Numbered from the stretch's first letter, positions 25,910 through 35,625 are shown. The stretch is DNA of 64,000 nt from Nonomuraea turkmeniaca (GCF_005889735.1 NZ_VCKY01000003.1:1-64000), one strand, 5' to 3'. Notes: generated from the letters alone by a model not told the origin. Numbers and translations are program-made.

Positions 25910-26908
25910 CTACGCCGCCACCGTGACGACGACCTTGCCCGGGGCCCGGCCCTCCTCCTGATACCTGACGGCCGCGGGGATCTCCTCGAACGGGTACTGC
26001 CGGTCGATGACCGGGCTGACCTGGCCGTCCTCGATGAGCTCGGTCAGCGTGACCAGGTTGCGCCTGTTCTCCTCCGCCGTGCACGCGACCACGTCCGCCC
26101 GGGCCACCTTGTGAGGCAGGAACGGACCGGCCGCCAGCGTCGCGAACATCCGCCCGGCCGGCTTGAACCAGCGGCCGCCGGGCCCGCCGACGAGAACGTG
26201 GACGCCCCTGGGCTTGAGGATCCGCCGGTAGTCGGACGCGCGCCGGCTGCCCGCGTTGTCCACCACGAGGTCGAAGCGGCGGCCGAGCCGGGTGAAGTCC
26301 TCCTTGGTGTAGTCGACGACCTCGTCGGTGCCGAGCGAGCGGACCAGGTCCACGTTCCTGGAGCTGCAGACGCCGGTGACGTGCCCGCCGAACGCCTTGG
26401 CGAGCTGCACGGCGAACGTCCCCACGCCGCCCGATGCCCCGTTGACCAGGACCCGCTGTCCGGGCTGGAGCCTGCCCTGGTCGCGGACGGCCAGCAGGGC
26501 GGTGTTGGCCGCCATCGGCACCGCCGCCGCCTGCTCGAACGACAGGTTCCGCGGCTTCGGCACCAGTTCCTCCGCCCTGACGCGGACGTACTCCCCGAAC
26601 CCGCCCTGCTTGGACATCGCGAACACCTCGTCGCCGGGCGCGAACTCGGTGACGTCCTTCCCGACCGCCGCGACCTCCCCGGCCACGTCGGCGCCGAGGA
26701 TGGGGATCGCCGGCTTGCGCAGCCCGAGGCCGCCGGGCATGACGCGCGCGACATAGGGCTCCCCGCGCATCCCATGCCAGTCGTAGGGCTGGACGGACGT
26801 GGCGCGCACCCGCACCAGCACCTCGCCGGGGCCGGGCTCGGGCCGGTCGACGTCCACGAGCTGGAGCGCGGCGGGCGGGCCGTACGAGTGTAGGACGTAA
26901 GCCTTCAT
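25910..26908 (-). CDS. Zinc-independent MDR oxidoreductase (quinone-reductase-like)
   Basis: The product is 332 residues from ATG 26908, which has GGAGGAG upstream. It is a medium-chain dehydrogenase/reductase with GroES-like N-terminus (MKAYVLHSYGPPAALQL) and NADPH motif VLVNGASGGVGTFAVQLAK. Zn-binding Cys residues are absent, so it is a quinone or enone reductase type. A second, related gene lies at 58942-59976 and keeps the same order of motifs. Divergent from the DUF2306 membrane protein. Confidence 0.92.
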   Translation of the reverse strand: MKAYVLHSYGPPAALQLVDVDRPEPGPGEVLVRVRATSVQPYDWHGMRGEPYVARVMPGGLGLRKPAIPILGADVAGEVAAVGKDVTEFAPGDEVFAMSKQGGFGEYVRVRAEELVPKPRNLSFEQAAAVPMAANTALLAVRDQGRLQPGQRVLVNGASGGVGTFAVQLAKAFGGHVTGVCSSRNVDLVRSLGTDEVVDYTKEDFTRLGRRFDLVVDNAGSRRASDYRRILKPRGVHVLVGGPGGRWFKPAGRMFATLAAGPFLPHKVARADVVACTAEENRRNLVTLTELIEDGQVSPVIDRQYPFEEIPAAVRYQEEGRAPGKVVVTVAA

Positions 26909-27064
26909 CACAGTTCTCCTCCGTGAGTGGATGAACGCCAGTGTGGTCAAGGCCCGCCCGCCGGCCAACAGCCGAAAGTACGACCTTGCGATGGCTCATA
27001 GGCCGACCAGGAACGGGCCCTTCCGCCGATGAGCCGGGACCGCCCCGGCGGCCACGATCGACGC

Positions 27065-27751
27065 ATGACGCTCGAGACCAACGGGACCGGGACAGGCCCC
27101 GAGAGCAGCGCCAGGCCAAGGCGTCAGTCCACCGGCGCCAGGGCGGGATGGCTCATCCCCGCCGGTCTCATCGCCCTCGGCTTCGTTCCCGTGCTCGCCG
27201 GCGCCCTCCGGCTGACCGAGCTGACCGGCGGCGCGGACGTCATGCCCGCGAACGCGCGCTTCGCCGCCATGCCCCTGCCGGTGGTGCTGCACATCGCCGC
27301 GGCCATGCTGTACAGCGTCCTGGGGGCGTTCCAGTTCGGCCGCCGGCGGCGCTGGCACCGTCCCGCGGGGCGGATCCTGATCCCGGCCGGGCTCGTCGTG
27401 GCGCTCTCCGGCCTGTGGATGACCCTGTTCCTGGACCGGCCGCCCGGCGACGGCGACCTGCTGGCGGCCTTCCGGCTCGTGGTCGGCACGGCCATGGCGG
27501 TCTCGCTCGTGCTCGGCCTGCGCTCGATCCTGCGGCGCGACATCGCCCGGCACCGCGCCTGGATGACCCGGGCCTACGCGCTCGGCATGGGCGCGGGCAC
27601 GCAGGCGTTCACCCAAGCCGCCTGGCTCGCCGTGCACGACGGCGCGCAGGACGAGGTCACCCGCGCGCTGGTCTTGGGCGCCGGCTGGGCGATCAACCTG
27701 GCCGTCGCCGAATGGGTCATCCGCAGGCGGCGGGCCAGGGTCAGCGCTTGA
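27065..27751 (+). CDS. DUF2306-like membrane protein
   Basis: The product is 228 residues from ATG 27065, which is preceded by CACGATCGACGC, reminiscent of a leaderless start; ATG 27029 is possible. Six or so hydrophobic helices include WLIPAGLIALGFVPVLAGALR and LHIAAAMLYSVLGAFQF. The motif RHRAWMTRAYALGMG matches DUF2306 membrane proteins as I know them. Function unknown. Its stop overlaps the convergent response-regulator gene by 11 bp. Confidence 0.8.
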   Translation: MTLETNGTGTGPESSARPRRQSTGARAGWLIPAGLIALGFVPVLAGALRLTELTGGADVMPANARFAAMPLPVVLHIAAAMLYSVLGAFQFGRRRRWHRPAGRILIPAGLVVALSGLWMTLFLDRPPGDGDLLAAFRLVVGTAMAVSLVLGLRSILRRDIARHRAWMTRAYALGMGAGTQAFTQAAWLAVHDGAQDEVTRALVLGAGWAINLAVAEWVIRRRRARVSA

Positions 27752-28502
27752 CGCGCTTGGTCTCGTACGCCCACATCGCGATCTCGACGCGGTTACGCAC
27801 CGCCAGCTTCGTCATGAGGCTGGCGATGTGGCTCTTGACCGTGCTGAGCGAGATGTGCAGCTCGGCGGCTATCTCGCTGTTGGTCCGCCCGCGTGCCACG
27901 GTGAGCAGGATCTGCTCCTCCCGGTCCGTGAGCGCCTCGATGGGCTGCGCGGGCGGCGCGGCAGGACCGACGCCGGCGAACGCGCCGAGCAGCCGCGCCG
28001 TGATGCTGGGCGCGATGAGCGCGTCGCCGCCCGCGGCCGCCCGGATGGCCTGGCCGAGCAGCTCCGGGCCCGCGTCCTTGAGCAGGAAGCCCCTGGCGCC
28101 CGCACGCAGCGCGGCGTAGACGTACTCGTCGAGGTCGAACGTGGTGATGACGACGACCGCGAGCGGGTCGCCGACGTCCGGGCCGGCCAGCAGGCGGGTG
28201 GCCTCGATGCCGTCCAGGCGCGGCATGCGGATGTCGAACAGGCACACGTCGGGGCGCAGCCGCCGGGCGAGCTCGACGGCCCGCCGCCCGTCGCCGGCCT
28301 CGCCGACGACCTCGATGTCGGGCTGCGCGTCCAGGATCATCCTGAGGCCGGTGCGGGCGATCTCCTGGTCGTCGGCGACGACCACCGTGATGTTCTTGTC
28401 GCGGATGTTGTTGTCGCGGATGTTGTTGTCGCGGATGTTGTTGTCGCGGATGTTGTTGTCGCCGATGCTCTTGTCGCCGATGCTCTTGTCCCGCATGCTC
28501 AT
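27741..28502 (-). CDS. NarL/LuxR-type response regulator with N-terminal pentapeptide repeat
   Basis: The product is 253 residues. The receiver domain starts at ITVVVADDQEIARTG (about residue 38), with phospho-Asp in CLFDIRMPRLDG. The C-terminal LuxR helix-turn-helix (LTDREEQILLTVARGRTNSEIAAELHIS) is complete. Before the receiver lie seven 5-residue units (DKSIG x2, DNNIR x4, DKNIT), which no ordinary NarL protein has. ATG 28502 overlaps the kinase stop (ATGA), so translation is coupled. The repeat may have displaced the original start codon at ITVVV; it is in frame and keeps coupling. Confidence 0.93.
   Translation of the reverse strand: MSMRDKSIGDKSIGDNNIRDNNIRDNNIRDNNIRDKNITVVVADDQEIARTGLRMILDAQPDIEVVGEAGDGRRAVELARRLRPDVCLFDIRMPRLDGIEATRLLAGPDVGDPLAVVVITTFDLDEYVYAALRAGARGFLLKDAGPELLGQAIRAAAGGDALIAPSITARLLGAFAGVGPAAPPAQPIEALTDREEQILLTVARGRTNSEIAAELHISLSTVKSHIASLMTKLAVRNRVEIAMWAYETKRVKR
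28386..28490 (-). repeat. 15-bp coding minisatellite, seven units, in the response-regulator gene
   Basis: Seven in-frame 15-bp units encode DKSIG, DKSIG, four DNNIR and DKNIT. The four middle units are identical in DNA (GCGGATGTTGTTGTC on the plus strand). Perfect identity suggests recent expansion by slippage and probable length variation between strains. Confidence 0.92.
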
Positions 28503-29638
28503 GTCACCGCCCCAGCGCGCGGCAGCACGGCCGTCACGGTCCAGCCCCGGCCCGGGTTCGGGCCCGCCTCGCAGGTGCCGCCGAGCAGGCCGGCGCGTTC
28601 GATCATGCCGATGAGCCCGTATCCCGCCGACGAGATCGTCCGGGAGGCGCTGCTGTCGCCGTCGTCGCTCACGCGCAGGCGCACCGACGTGTCGTCCGCG
28701 GCCACGCTCACCTCGATGCGCGTGGCGTGCCTGGCGTGCCGCCTGGCGTTGGTGACCGACTCCTGGGCGATGCGGTAGATCGCGGCCCCGACCGACGGCG
28801 GAAGGCCGTCGAGGTCGCCGCGGAGCTCCACGTCGACGGACGGGCCGACACGGGCCTGGCCGGCCAGCTGCTCGAGATCGGCGATGTGCTTGCCCGGCGC
28901 CAGCTCCGCGGGCTCGTTCCTGCGCAGGACGCGGACCATGGCCCGCATCTCGGCCAGCGTGCGCGACGCCTCGGCCTCGATCACCCGCAGCGCGTCGGCC
29001 GCGGCGCCCGGGTCCGCCGCCGACGTCGCCAGGCCCGCCTGCGCGCGGATGGCCATGGCCGAGACGTGATGGGCGACCGTGTCGTGCAGGTCGCGGGCCA
29101 GCTGCTCGCGTTCGAGCAGCTTGACCTGGTCGAACTCGCGCATCCTGGCCCGCGCCCGGAACCGGGCGGCCATGCCCAGCGCGAAGGCCGAGAACATCAC
29201 GGCGAACGCGCCCACCACGTCGGCGGATCCGATGCGGCCGGCGGCGACCGAGAGGGAGACCGACGCCACCATGGTCGCGAACCCGATCGCAACCTCGCGC
29301 CCCGACCCCCAGCGGAACAACGCGTACAGCACCACCAGCACGTAGGCCAGCGTGTACGTCTCGACGGTGGCGCCGCCCGCGAACAACGGCGCCAGGCTCG
29401 TGACGGCGAAGACGATCAGGACCATGAGCAGCGGCCTGGTGCGCCGCCACAACAAGGTGAACACCAGCCCGGCGGTGACGACGACCGAGACGGCCCGCCA
29501 CGGAAGGTCCGGCCGCAGGATTCCTTCGAGCACCGCGACCGGCACGAGCACCCCCACGAGCGCCCAGTCCCGCCACACGCGCCGTGGGGCGTCGGGGGGA
29601 CGTGGCTCGTTCCATAAGGAGCGGAGAAGGCCGCGCAC
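28499..29638 (-). CDS. Two-component sensor histidine kinase (NarX/DesK type)
   Basis: The product is 379 residues from GTG 29638. TACGAT lies just upstream and there is no ribosome site, so a leaderless start is likely. About four to six membrane helices fill residues 20-165. The HisKA_3 phosphorylation site is in EREQLARDLHDTVAHHVSAM, and the HATPase_c has NARRHARHATRIEV and GYGLIGMIERAGLLGG. It phosphorylates the response regulator encoded directly downstream (4-bp overlap). Signal unknown. A longer ATG start at 29737 would add a basic, non-conserved leader. Confidence 0.9.
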   Translation of the reverse strand: MRGLLRSLWNEPRPPDAPRRVWRDWALVGVLVPVAVLEGILRPDLPWRAVSVVVTAGLVFTLLWRRTRPLLMVLIVFAVTSLAPLFAGGATVETYTLAYVLVVLYALFRWGSGREVAIGFATMVASVSLSVAAGRIGSADVVGAFAVMFSAFALGMAARFRARARMREFDQVKLLEREQLARDLHDTVAHHVSAMAIRAQAGLATSAADPGAAADALRVIEAEASRTLAEMRAMVRVLRRNEPAELAPGKHIADLEQLAGQARVGPSVDVELRGDLDGLPPSVGAAIYRIAQESVTNARRHARHATRIEVSVAADDTSVRLRVSDDGDSSASRTISSAGYGLIGMIERAGLLGGTCEAGPNPGRGWTVTAVLPRAGAVT

Positions 29639-29747
29639 CCCATCATCGTACGAGACCCGGACCCTTGTGATCGCCCCCGCAGCGGTCCGGCCGCGCGATC
29701 GCCGGGAGCCTCGGCCGCGGCCGGTCGCGTGGATCATGGAGGCAGCC

Positions 29748-31805
29748 TCAGCGGCGGCCGGTCGCGTAGGCGACGGCCCGGTCCAGGCCGAGCCGCTCCC
29801 CGGCGCGGAAGGCCTCCGCGAACGCCCGCCCGCCCAGCGCCCGGCGGGTCTGCTCCGCGCAGTTCTCGTGCCAGCCCGCGTGGTAGCTCAGCCGCTCCGG
29901 CGCGGCGCCCACGGCCCGCCACATCACATGTGCCGCGCCCAGCAGCTCCGCCGACCGCTCGTGATCCCCGTGCACGCACGCCACCCACGCCAGCACCTCC
30001 AGGCATTGGGTGAGGCACCACTTGTCGCCGATCTCACCGGCGAACTCGATGGCCGCCGTCACCAGCGCCTCCGCCCGCGAGCAGTCGCCCAGGTTCCACC
30101 GCGCGACGCCGAGCGACATCTGGGCGTAGGCGCGGGAGACCAGCGCGTGGTGCCGCTCGCACAGGTCCAGCAGCTCCTCGGCGAACTCGGCGGCCTGGCG
30201 GGGGTCCTCGCTCGAGCCGTACGCGGCGCCGAAGTACAGGCTGTACAGCACGCCGTCCACGTCGTCCATGGCCCGGTGGAGCTCCAGGGACTCGCGCAGC
30301 AACTCGAGTCCGTGGCCGCGGTCGCCGGTGGAGAACGCGGCCACGCCCTCGGCCATGAGCGCGCGCGGCAGGATTCGCTCGTTCCCGGCTTGACATGCGA
30401 GGACGTGGCATTCCCCGAGCCGCGGCGCGGCCGCCGCCACGTCGCCCTGGCGCAGCGCGAGCAGGCCGTACGCCCACAAGGCATGGCCCCGCGCGCCGGT
30501 GTCGTCCGGCACCACCCGCAGGCCGCGTTCCAGCCAGTAGCGGCCCTCGGTGAGCGAGCCGGCCAGCAGCCAGTAGCACCACATGGCCGATGCGGTGCCC
30601 AGCCCCAGGGGTGCGAGCGCGGGCTCGCCCATGCACGCGTCGAGCGCCGCCCGGACGTTGGGCAGCTCCCCATGCAGCAGCCGATAGCGTTCGAGCTGGT
30701 CGGGAACCAGCCGGTCGAGCCGGTGCCGCTCCGCCAGGTCCCGATAGTGCCGGACGTACCTGGCGCGCAGGAGCCGCCGGTCGGGGGAGGGCAGCCGCTC
30801 GTTCCCGTACGCGCGCAGACTCTCCAGCATGCGGTACCTGAGCCCGCCCTCCCGCAGCTCGCCGGCCACGACCGACTTGTCCACCAACCCGGCCAGCAGG
30901 TCGAGCACCTCCATGTCGTCGATGCCGTCGCCGGCGCACACCGACTCGGCGGTGTGCAGATCGACCCCGCCGGGGAACATCGACAGCCGCGACCACAACC
31001 GCCGCTCGCCGGCCGAGCACAGGCCGAAGCTCCAGTCCATGGTGGCGCGCAGCGTGCGATGGCGCGGCAGCACGGCCGGGGCGTCGGCCGCCAGCACGTC
31101 CAGCCGCTCGTCGAGCTCGCGGGCCAGGTCCTCGAGCGACGACGTGCGCAGGCGGGCCGCGGCCAGCTCGATCGCCAGGGGGATGCCCTCCAGCCGCCGG
31201 GCCAGCCGCGCCACGCACGCCTTGTTCCCCGCGTGCAACGAGAAGCCGGGCAGGATCCTCGCCGCACGCTCCACGAACAGGCGGACGGCGTCGTGGCGGG
31301 CGGTCTCCCGCAGGCCGTGCCCCGGCTCGGGCACCGGCAGCGTGGGCACGGCCAGGACCTGCTCGCCGTACACGCCCAGGGTCCGCCTGCTGGTCACCAG
31401 GATCCGCAGCCGGGGAGCGGCCCGCAGCAGCCGGTCCACGAGGCGGGCGCAGACCTCGTGCACATGCTCGCAGTTGTCCAGCACCAGCAACATCCGCCGG
31501 CTCGACAGGTAGTCCACCAGCACCGTCGCGGTGTCGGGGCCCGCGTCGCGCAGCCCCAGCGTCGCGGCGACCGTCGGCTCCAGCAGGTCGCCGGTCTCCA
31601 GCGCGGCCAGCTCGACGACCTCCACACCGTCACGGAACCTGTCCCGCACGGTCTCGGCGAGCCTGAGCGCCAGCCGGGTCTTGCCGACACCGCCCGGGCC
31701 GGTCAGGGTGAGCAGCCGGCCGGTGCTGAGCATGCGCCTGCATTCGGAAAGCTCACGCCTGCGTCCGACGAAGGCGGATCTATCCGACGGCTGGGCAGTG
31801 GTCAT
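29748..31805 (-). CDS. STAND-ATPase regulator-like protein lacking a DNA-binding domain
   Basis: The product is 685 residues. P-loop LLTLTGPGGVGKTRLALRL is at about residues 30-50, Walker B MLLVLDNCEH is near residue 110, then NB-ARC motifs (ILVTSRRTLG, IPLAIELAAARL). A TPR-like helical region fills about 400-670. It ends AVAYATGRR, exactly where its neighbour's LuxR helix-turn-helix linker begins, so the DNA-binding domain is missing. ATG 31805 overlaps the upstream paralogue's stop (ATGA). It probably modulates the upstream protein rather than binding DNA itself. Confidence 0.88.
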   Translation of the reverse strand: MTTAQPSDRSAFVGRRRELSECRRMLSTGRLLTLTGPGGVGKTRLALRLAETVRDRFRDGVEVVELAALETGDLLEPTVAATLGLRDAGPDTATVLVDYLSSRRMLLVLDNCEHVHEVCARLVDRLLRAAPRLRILVTSRRTLGVYGEQVLAVPTLPVPEPGHGLRETARHDAVRLFVERAARILPGFSLHAGNKACVARLARRLEGIPLAIELAAARLRTSSLEDLARELDERLDVLAADAPAVLPRHRTLRATMDWSFGLCSAGERRLWSRLSMFPGGVDLHTAESVCAGDGIDDMEVLDLLAGLVDKSVVAGELREGGLRYRMLESLRAYGNERLPSPDRRLLRARYVRHYRDLAERHRLDRLVPDQLERYRLLHGELPNVRAALDACMGEPALAPLGLGTASAMWCYWLLAGSLTEGRYWLERGLRVVPDDTGARGHALWAYGLLALRQGDVAAAAPRLGECHVLACQAGNERILPRALMAEGVAAFSTGDRGHGLELLRESLELHRAMDDVDGVLYSLYFGAAYGSSEDPRQAAEFAEELLDLCERHHALVSRAYAQMSLGVARWNLGDCSRAEALVTAAIEFAGEIGDKWCLTQCLEVLAWVACVHGDHERSAELLGAAHVMWRAVGAAPERLSYHAGWHENCAEQTRRALGGRAFAEAFRAGERLGLDRAVAYATGRR

Positions 31806-34114
31806 GACGAGTCCCCCTGCTGCTCGCCGACCCAGGCGGCGATCTGGGTCCGCGAGGTGAACCCGAGCTTGCACAGGATGTGCTCCACGTGCGCCTCGGC
31901 GGTACGCTGCGCGATCACCAGGGAGGCCGCGATCTCCTTGTTGCTCATGCCCTGCGCGACGAGCGCGGCGATCTCCCGCTCGCGCCTGGTCAGCGGTGAG
32001 GTGTCGCGCGACTGTTTGGCACGCGGCGCGCCGCGGCCCATGGCGTACGCGAGCGCCTCGGCGGGGTTCATCTCGGTGCCCTTGTGGAAGGCCGCGTCGA
32101 AGGCCTGCGCGCCAAGGTGATCGCGCGCCACCGTCTCGGCGGTGTCGTGGTAGCCGGCGAGGTAACCGAACAGCGGCCCGCCGAACGAGCGCCAGCTCTC
32201 CTGCGAGGCTCCGAGCAGCACCGCGGCCCGCTCGGTCCCGTCGGCGGCGGCCATCCAGGCCAGCGCCTCCATGCACAGGGCGATGCCGAGGCGGTCGTCG
32301 AAGGGTTGCTTGAGCCGGATGGCCTCGCGCTCCATCTCGACGGCCCGCGCCGTGTCGCCCTGCTTCCACGTCTCGATCCCGAACATCCACAGCGTGTACG
32401 ACCTGAACCAGTGCTCGAGCTGGGCCTCGCAGATCGTCAGGCACTCCTTGTACAGGCTCGCGGCCTGCTCGGCGTGGCCCAGCAGCGAGTGCGCGGTGGC
32501 GAGGTACATCAGCGCGTTGACGACGCCCATCTGGTCGCCCGCGGCGCGGTGGTTCTCGACCGCCTCGCTGAGCAGGGCCACGGCCTCGGCCGGGTCTTGC
32601 TGGATCAGGGCGGCCAGGCCGCAGACGTAGTCGGCGCCGGCGAGGACCACCGCGTCCGCGTGCCGGCGGCCCAGATCCTGCGATTCCCGCAGCATCGCCG
32701 CCCCCACCTCGAAGTCGCTCTGCAGGACCGCGAGCCTGGCGTTGACCAGCAGGGCTCTGGCGCGTGTGAGGGTGGGCGCGGGCTCGGCCGCCAGCAGGCG
32801 ATCGAGCCAGCTGCGTCCCTCGCGCAGTGCGCCGGCCGCGATCCAGTAGAACCGCAGCGCCGTGGCGATGACCTGGCCGGTCTCCGCCTCGCCTGGCGTG
32901 GTGAGGCAGTAGTCCAGGGCCGTGCGGAGGTTGCCGTGCTCGGCGCGCAGCCGGGCGAAACAGTCCACCTGGTCCGGTCCGAACCACGCCTGCTGCGCGC
33001 GGGCGGCGAGGGCCCCGTACCAGTCGCGGTGGCGGGCCTTCAGCTCCGCCTCCTCGCCCGACTCCCGCAACCGCTCGCGGCCGTACTGGCGGATCGTCTC
33101 CAGCAGCCGGTACCGCACGCCGGTCTGCTGCTCCTCGCGGGCCAGCACGGACTTGTCCACCAGGCCGTTCACCAGGTCGATGATCTCTTCGGGGTCGATG
33201 CCGGGCCCGGCGCAGACGTGCTCGGCCGCCTCCAGGTCCAGGCCACCGGAGAACACCGAGAGCCGGCTCCAGAGCAGCCGCTCCTGATCGGTGCAGAGGG
33301 TGTAGCTCCAGTCGATCAGCGCCCGCAGCGTCTGCTGGCGCGGCATCGCGGTCCGCGACCCCGTCGTGAGCAGCCGGAAGCGGTCGTCCAGCCGGGCCAG
33401 CAGCTGCTGTACGGAGATCGCCCGCAGCCGCACGGCGGCCAGCTCGATCGCCAGCGGCATGCCGTCCAGCCGCCGGCAGATCCACGCCACGCTGTCCCTG
33501 TTGGCGTCGGTGATCTCGAAGCCGGGCAGTACGGCCTTCGCCCGCTCGATGAACAGCCGCACCGCGTCGGAACGCCCCATCGCCTCGGCCGACGGCGCCA
33601 TCCCGTCGGCGTCGGGCACCGACATCGGCGGCACCGGCATCGACCGCTCGCCCTCGACGCCGAGCGCCTGCCGGCTGGTGGCCAGGATCCGCAGGCCGGG
33701 GGCGGAGCGCATCAGGGTCTCCACCATGGCCGCGCACTCGTCCAGCAGGTGCTCGCAGTTGTCCAGGAGCACCAGCATGTCCTTGTCACGCAGGTGTTCG
33801 ATGAGCACCTCGATCGGGGATCGTACGGAACGGTCCTGGATCCCCAGGGTCTCCAGGACGGAGGAGACGAGCAGCTCGGGGCTCTCCAGCGCGGCGAGCT
33901 CGACCAGCCACACACCCGCGTGGAAGGAACGCCGCAGGTCGGACCCGACGCGCAGCGCGAGCCGGGACTTGCCGACGCCGCCCACGCCGACCAGCGTCAC
34001 CAGCCTTGCCTCGGACAGCAGCCGCTTGACCTCGGCTATTTCGTGCCGGCGGCCCACGAAGGTGTTGAGCTCCGACGGCAGACAGCTCGAGACGTTCGGC
34101 GCGGCCATGGTCAT
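31802..34114 (-). CDS. LuxR-family STAND-ATPase transcriptional regulator
   Basis: The 770-residue protein has P-loop LVTLVGVGGVGKSRLALRV, Walker B MLVLLDNCEHLL, TPR-like repeats in the middle and a C-terminal LuxR helix-turn-helix (PLTRREREIAALVAQGMSNKEIAASL). This is the LAL/AfsR-like architecture. In it, ATP and a ligand or partner control a DNA-binding domain. ATG 34114 has TTGGAGC upstream. It is translationally coupled to an HTH-less paralogue. Target genes are unknown; the permease upstream and the kinase/regulator pair downstream are on the same strand. Confidence 0.92.
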   Translation of the reverse strand: MTMAAPNVSSCLPSELNTFVGRRHEIAEVKRLLSEARLVTLVGVGGVGKSRLALRVGSDLRRSFHAGVWLVELAALESPELLVSSVLETLGIQDRSVRSPIEVLIEHLRDKDMLVLLDNCEHLLDECAAMVETLMRSAPGLRILATSRQALGVEGERSMPVPPMSVPDADGMAPSAEAMGRSDAVRLFIERAKAVLPGFEITDANRDSVAWICRRLDGMPLAIELAAVRLRAISVQQLLARLDDRFRLLTTGSRTAMPRQQTLRALIDWSYTLCTDQERLLWSRLSVFSGGLDLEAAEHVCAGPGIDPEEIIDLVNGLVDKSVLAREEQQTGVRYRLLETIRQYGRERLRESGEEAELKARHRDWYGALAARAQQAWFGPDQVDCFARLRAEHGNLRTALDYCLTTPGEAETGQVIATALRFYWIAAGALREGRSWLDRLLAAEPAPTLTRARALLVNARLAVLQSDFEVGAAMLRESQDLGRRHADAVVLAGADYVCGLAALIQQDPAEAVALLSEAVENHRAAGDQMGVVNALMYLATAHSLLGHAEQAASLYKECLTICEAQLEHWFRSYTLWMFGIETWKQGDTARAVEMEREAIRLKQPFDDRLGIALCMEALAWMAAADGTERAAVLLGASQESWRSFGGPLFGYLAGYHDTAETVARDHLGAQAFDAAFHKGTEMNPAEALAYAMGRGAPRAKQSRDTSPLTRREREIAALVAQGMSNKEIAASLVIAQRTAEAHVEHILCKLGFTSRTQIAAWVGEQQGDSS

Positions 34115-34233
34115 GATTGCTCCAACGACTCAGGCGCCCGGGTCACCATGCCCCTTGTGCCGAGCCCCCACAACCTCAGGTTATGTCCGGACCCTTATGT
34201 GATTTTCGATCCTTGGTAAAACCCTGGCCGAGG

Positions 34234-35625
34234 TCAGGTGTTGAGCGCGGAATGCCGGCGGCTGTACGCGAAGTAGATGATCAGCCCGAGCGCGAACCAG
34301 ATGGCGAAGCGCAGCCAGGTCGTCGGGTCCAGGAAGGTGATCAGCCAGAGGGAGAACAGCACGCCGATGGCCGGCACCACCGGCATGCCGGGCGTCCGGA
34401 ACTCCCGGTGCAGGTCGGGGCGGCGGTAGCGGAGCACGATGACGGCCGCGCACACCACCACGAAGGCCAGCAGGATGCCGATGTTGGTCAGCTCGGCCGC
34501 CTCCCGGATGGGCAGGAACCCCGCGATCAGCGCGGAGGCGATGCCCACGATCCAGGTGACGCGCGTGGGCACGCGCCGCACCGGGTGCAGGCGGGCGAAC
34601 CACTGGGGCAGGAGCCCGTCCCTGCTCATGGCGAACCACACCCGGGTGACGCCCAGCATGAACGTGAACATGACGGTCAGGATGCCGATGATGGCGCCCG
34701 CGGCGATCACACTGGCCAGCCCGGACAGCCCGACGGAGGCGAACGCTGAGGAGAACCCGCTCTCCGGGTCGATCTCCCGGTAGTTCTGCATGCCGGTGAG
34801 CACGAGTGTGGCGAGCACGTACAGGACCATGGAGATGGCCAGGGAGTAGACGATGGCCTTGGGCATGTGCCGCCGGGCGTCCTTGGACTCCTCGGCGGCG
34901 GTGCTCATCGCGTCATAGCCGAAGACGGCGAAGAACACGGTGGCCGCGCCGGTGATGGCCCCGCTGATCCCGAAGGGGAAGAACGGCGTGTAGTTGGCCG
35001 GGGTGATGTAGAAGAACCCGACCACGATCACCAGCAGCACGACGGCCACCTTGATGGCGACCACGGACGTCTCGAACCTGGCGGCCGCCCGGATGCCCAG
35101 GTTGAGCAGGTAGGCGATCAGCAGGCACAACACCACCGCGAACAGGTCCACCACGTGCCCGTCACCGGTGCCCGGCGCGCCGAGCATCCAGGACGGGAGG
35201 GTGATCCCCAGCTGCTGCACCAGGAAGCCGAAATATCCGGATATGCCGATGCCGACGACGGCGACGATGGCCGTGTACTCCAGCAGCAGGTCCCAGCCGA
35301 TGAACCAGCCCACGAGCTCGCCGAGCACCGCGTAGCCGTAGGTGTAGGCGGACCCCGCCTTCGGGATCATGCCGGCGAACTCGGCGTACGAGAAGGCCGC
35401 CGCCGCGCTGGCCACCCCGGCCAGCAGGAACGACACGAGCACGGCCGGCCCCGCCGTCTGGTTGGCCACCGCTCCGGCCAGGGCGAAGATGCCCGCGCCG
35501 ATGATGCCGCCGATGCCGATCGCGGTGAGCTGCCACAACCCGAGCGTCCGGGACAGCTCGCCCTCGTGCTCCTCCGCGATCTGCTCGACCGGTTTGCGAC
35601 GGAACACACTCTGTGACGAAACCAT
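34234..35625 (-). CDS. APC-family amino acid permease
   Basis: The 463-residue protein has about 12-13 membrane segments. The N-terminal signature LTAIGIGGIIGAGIFALAG is the APC substrate-binding glycine motif of the cationic-amino-acid-transporter-like group. AFSYAEFAGMIPKAGSAYTY and FFAVFGYDAMSTAAEESKD are also family hallmarks. ATG 35625 has AAGGAG 5 bp upstream; GTG 35628 is too close to it. It probably imports a basic or branched amino acid by proton symport or exchange. Substrate not determinable. Confidence 0.92.
   Translation of the reverse strand: MVSSQSVFRRKPVEQIAEEHEGELSRTLGLWQLTAIGIGGIIGAGIFALAGAVANQTAGPAVLVSFLLAGVASAAAAFSYAEFAGMIPKAGSAYTYGYAVLGELVGWFIGWDLLLEYTAIVAVVGIGISGYFGFLVQQLGITLPSWMLGAPGTGDGHVVDLFAVVLCLLIAYLLNLGIRAAARFETSVVAIKVAVVLLVIVVGFFYITPANYTPFFPFGISGAITGAATVFFAVFGYDAMSTAAEESKDARRHMPKAIVYSLAISMVLYVLATLVLTGMQNYREIDPESGFSSAFASVGLSGLASVIAAGAIIGILTVMFTFMLGVTRVWFAMSRDGLLPQWFARLHPVRRVPTRVTWIVGIASALIAGFLPIREAAELTNIGILLAFVVVCAAVIVLRYRRPDLHREFRTPGMPVVPAIGVLFSLWLITFLDPTTWLRFAIWFALGLIIYFAYSRRHSALNT

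Noticed and set aside
29748-33737. A single 1329-residue reading of the two regulator genes
   Set aside because: The upstream half is an out-of-frame reading of the HTH-containing gene. The ATGA overlap and clear N-terminus at 31805 show two proteins.
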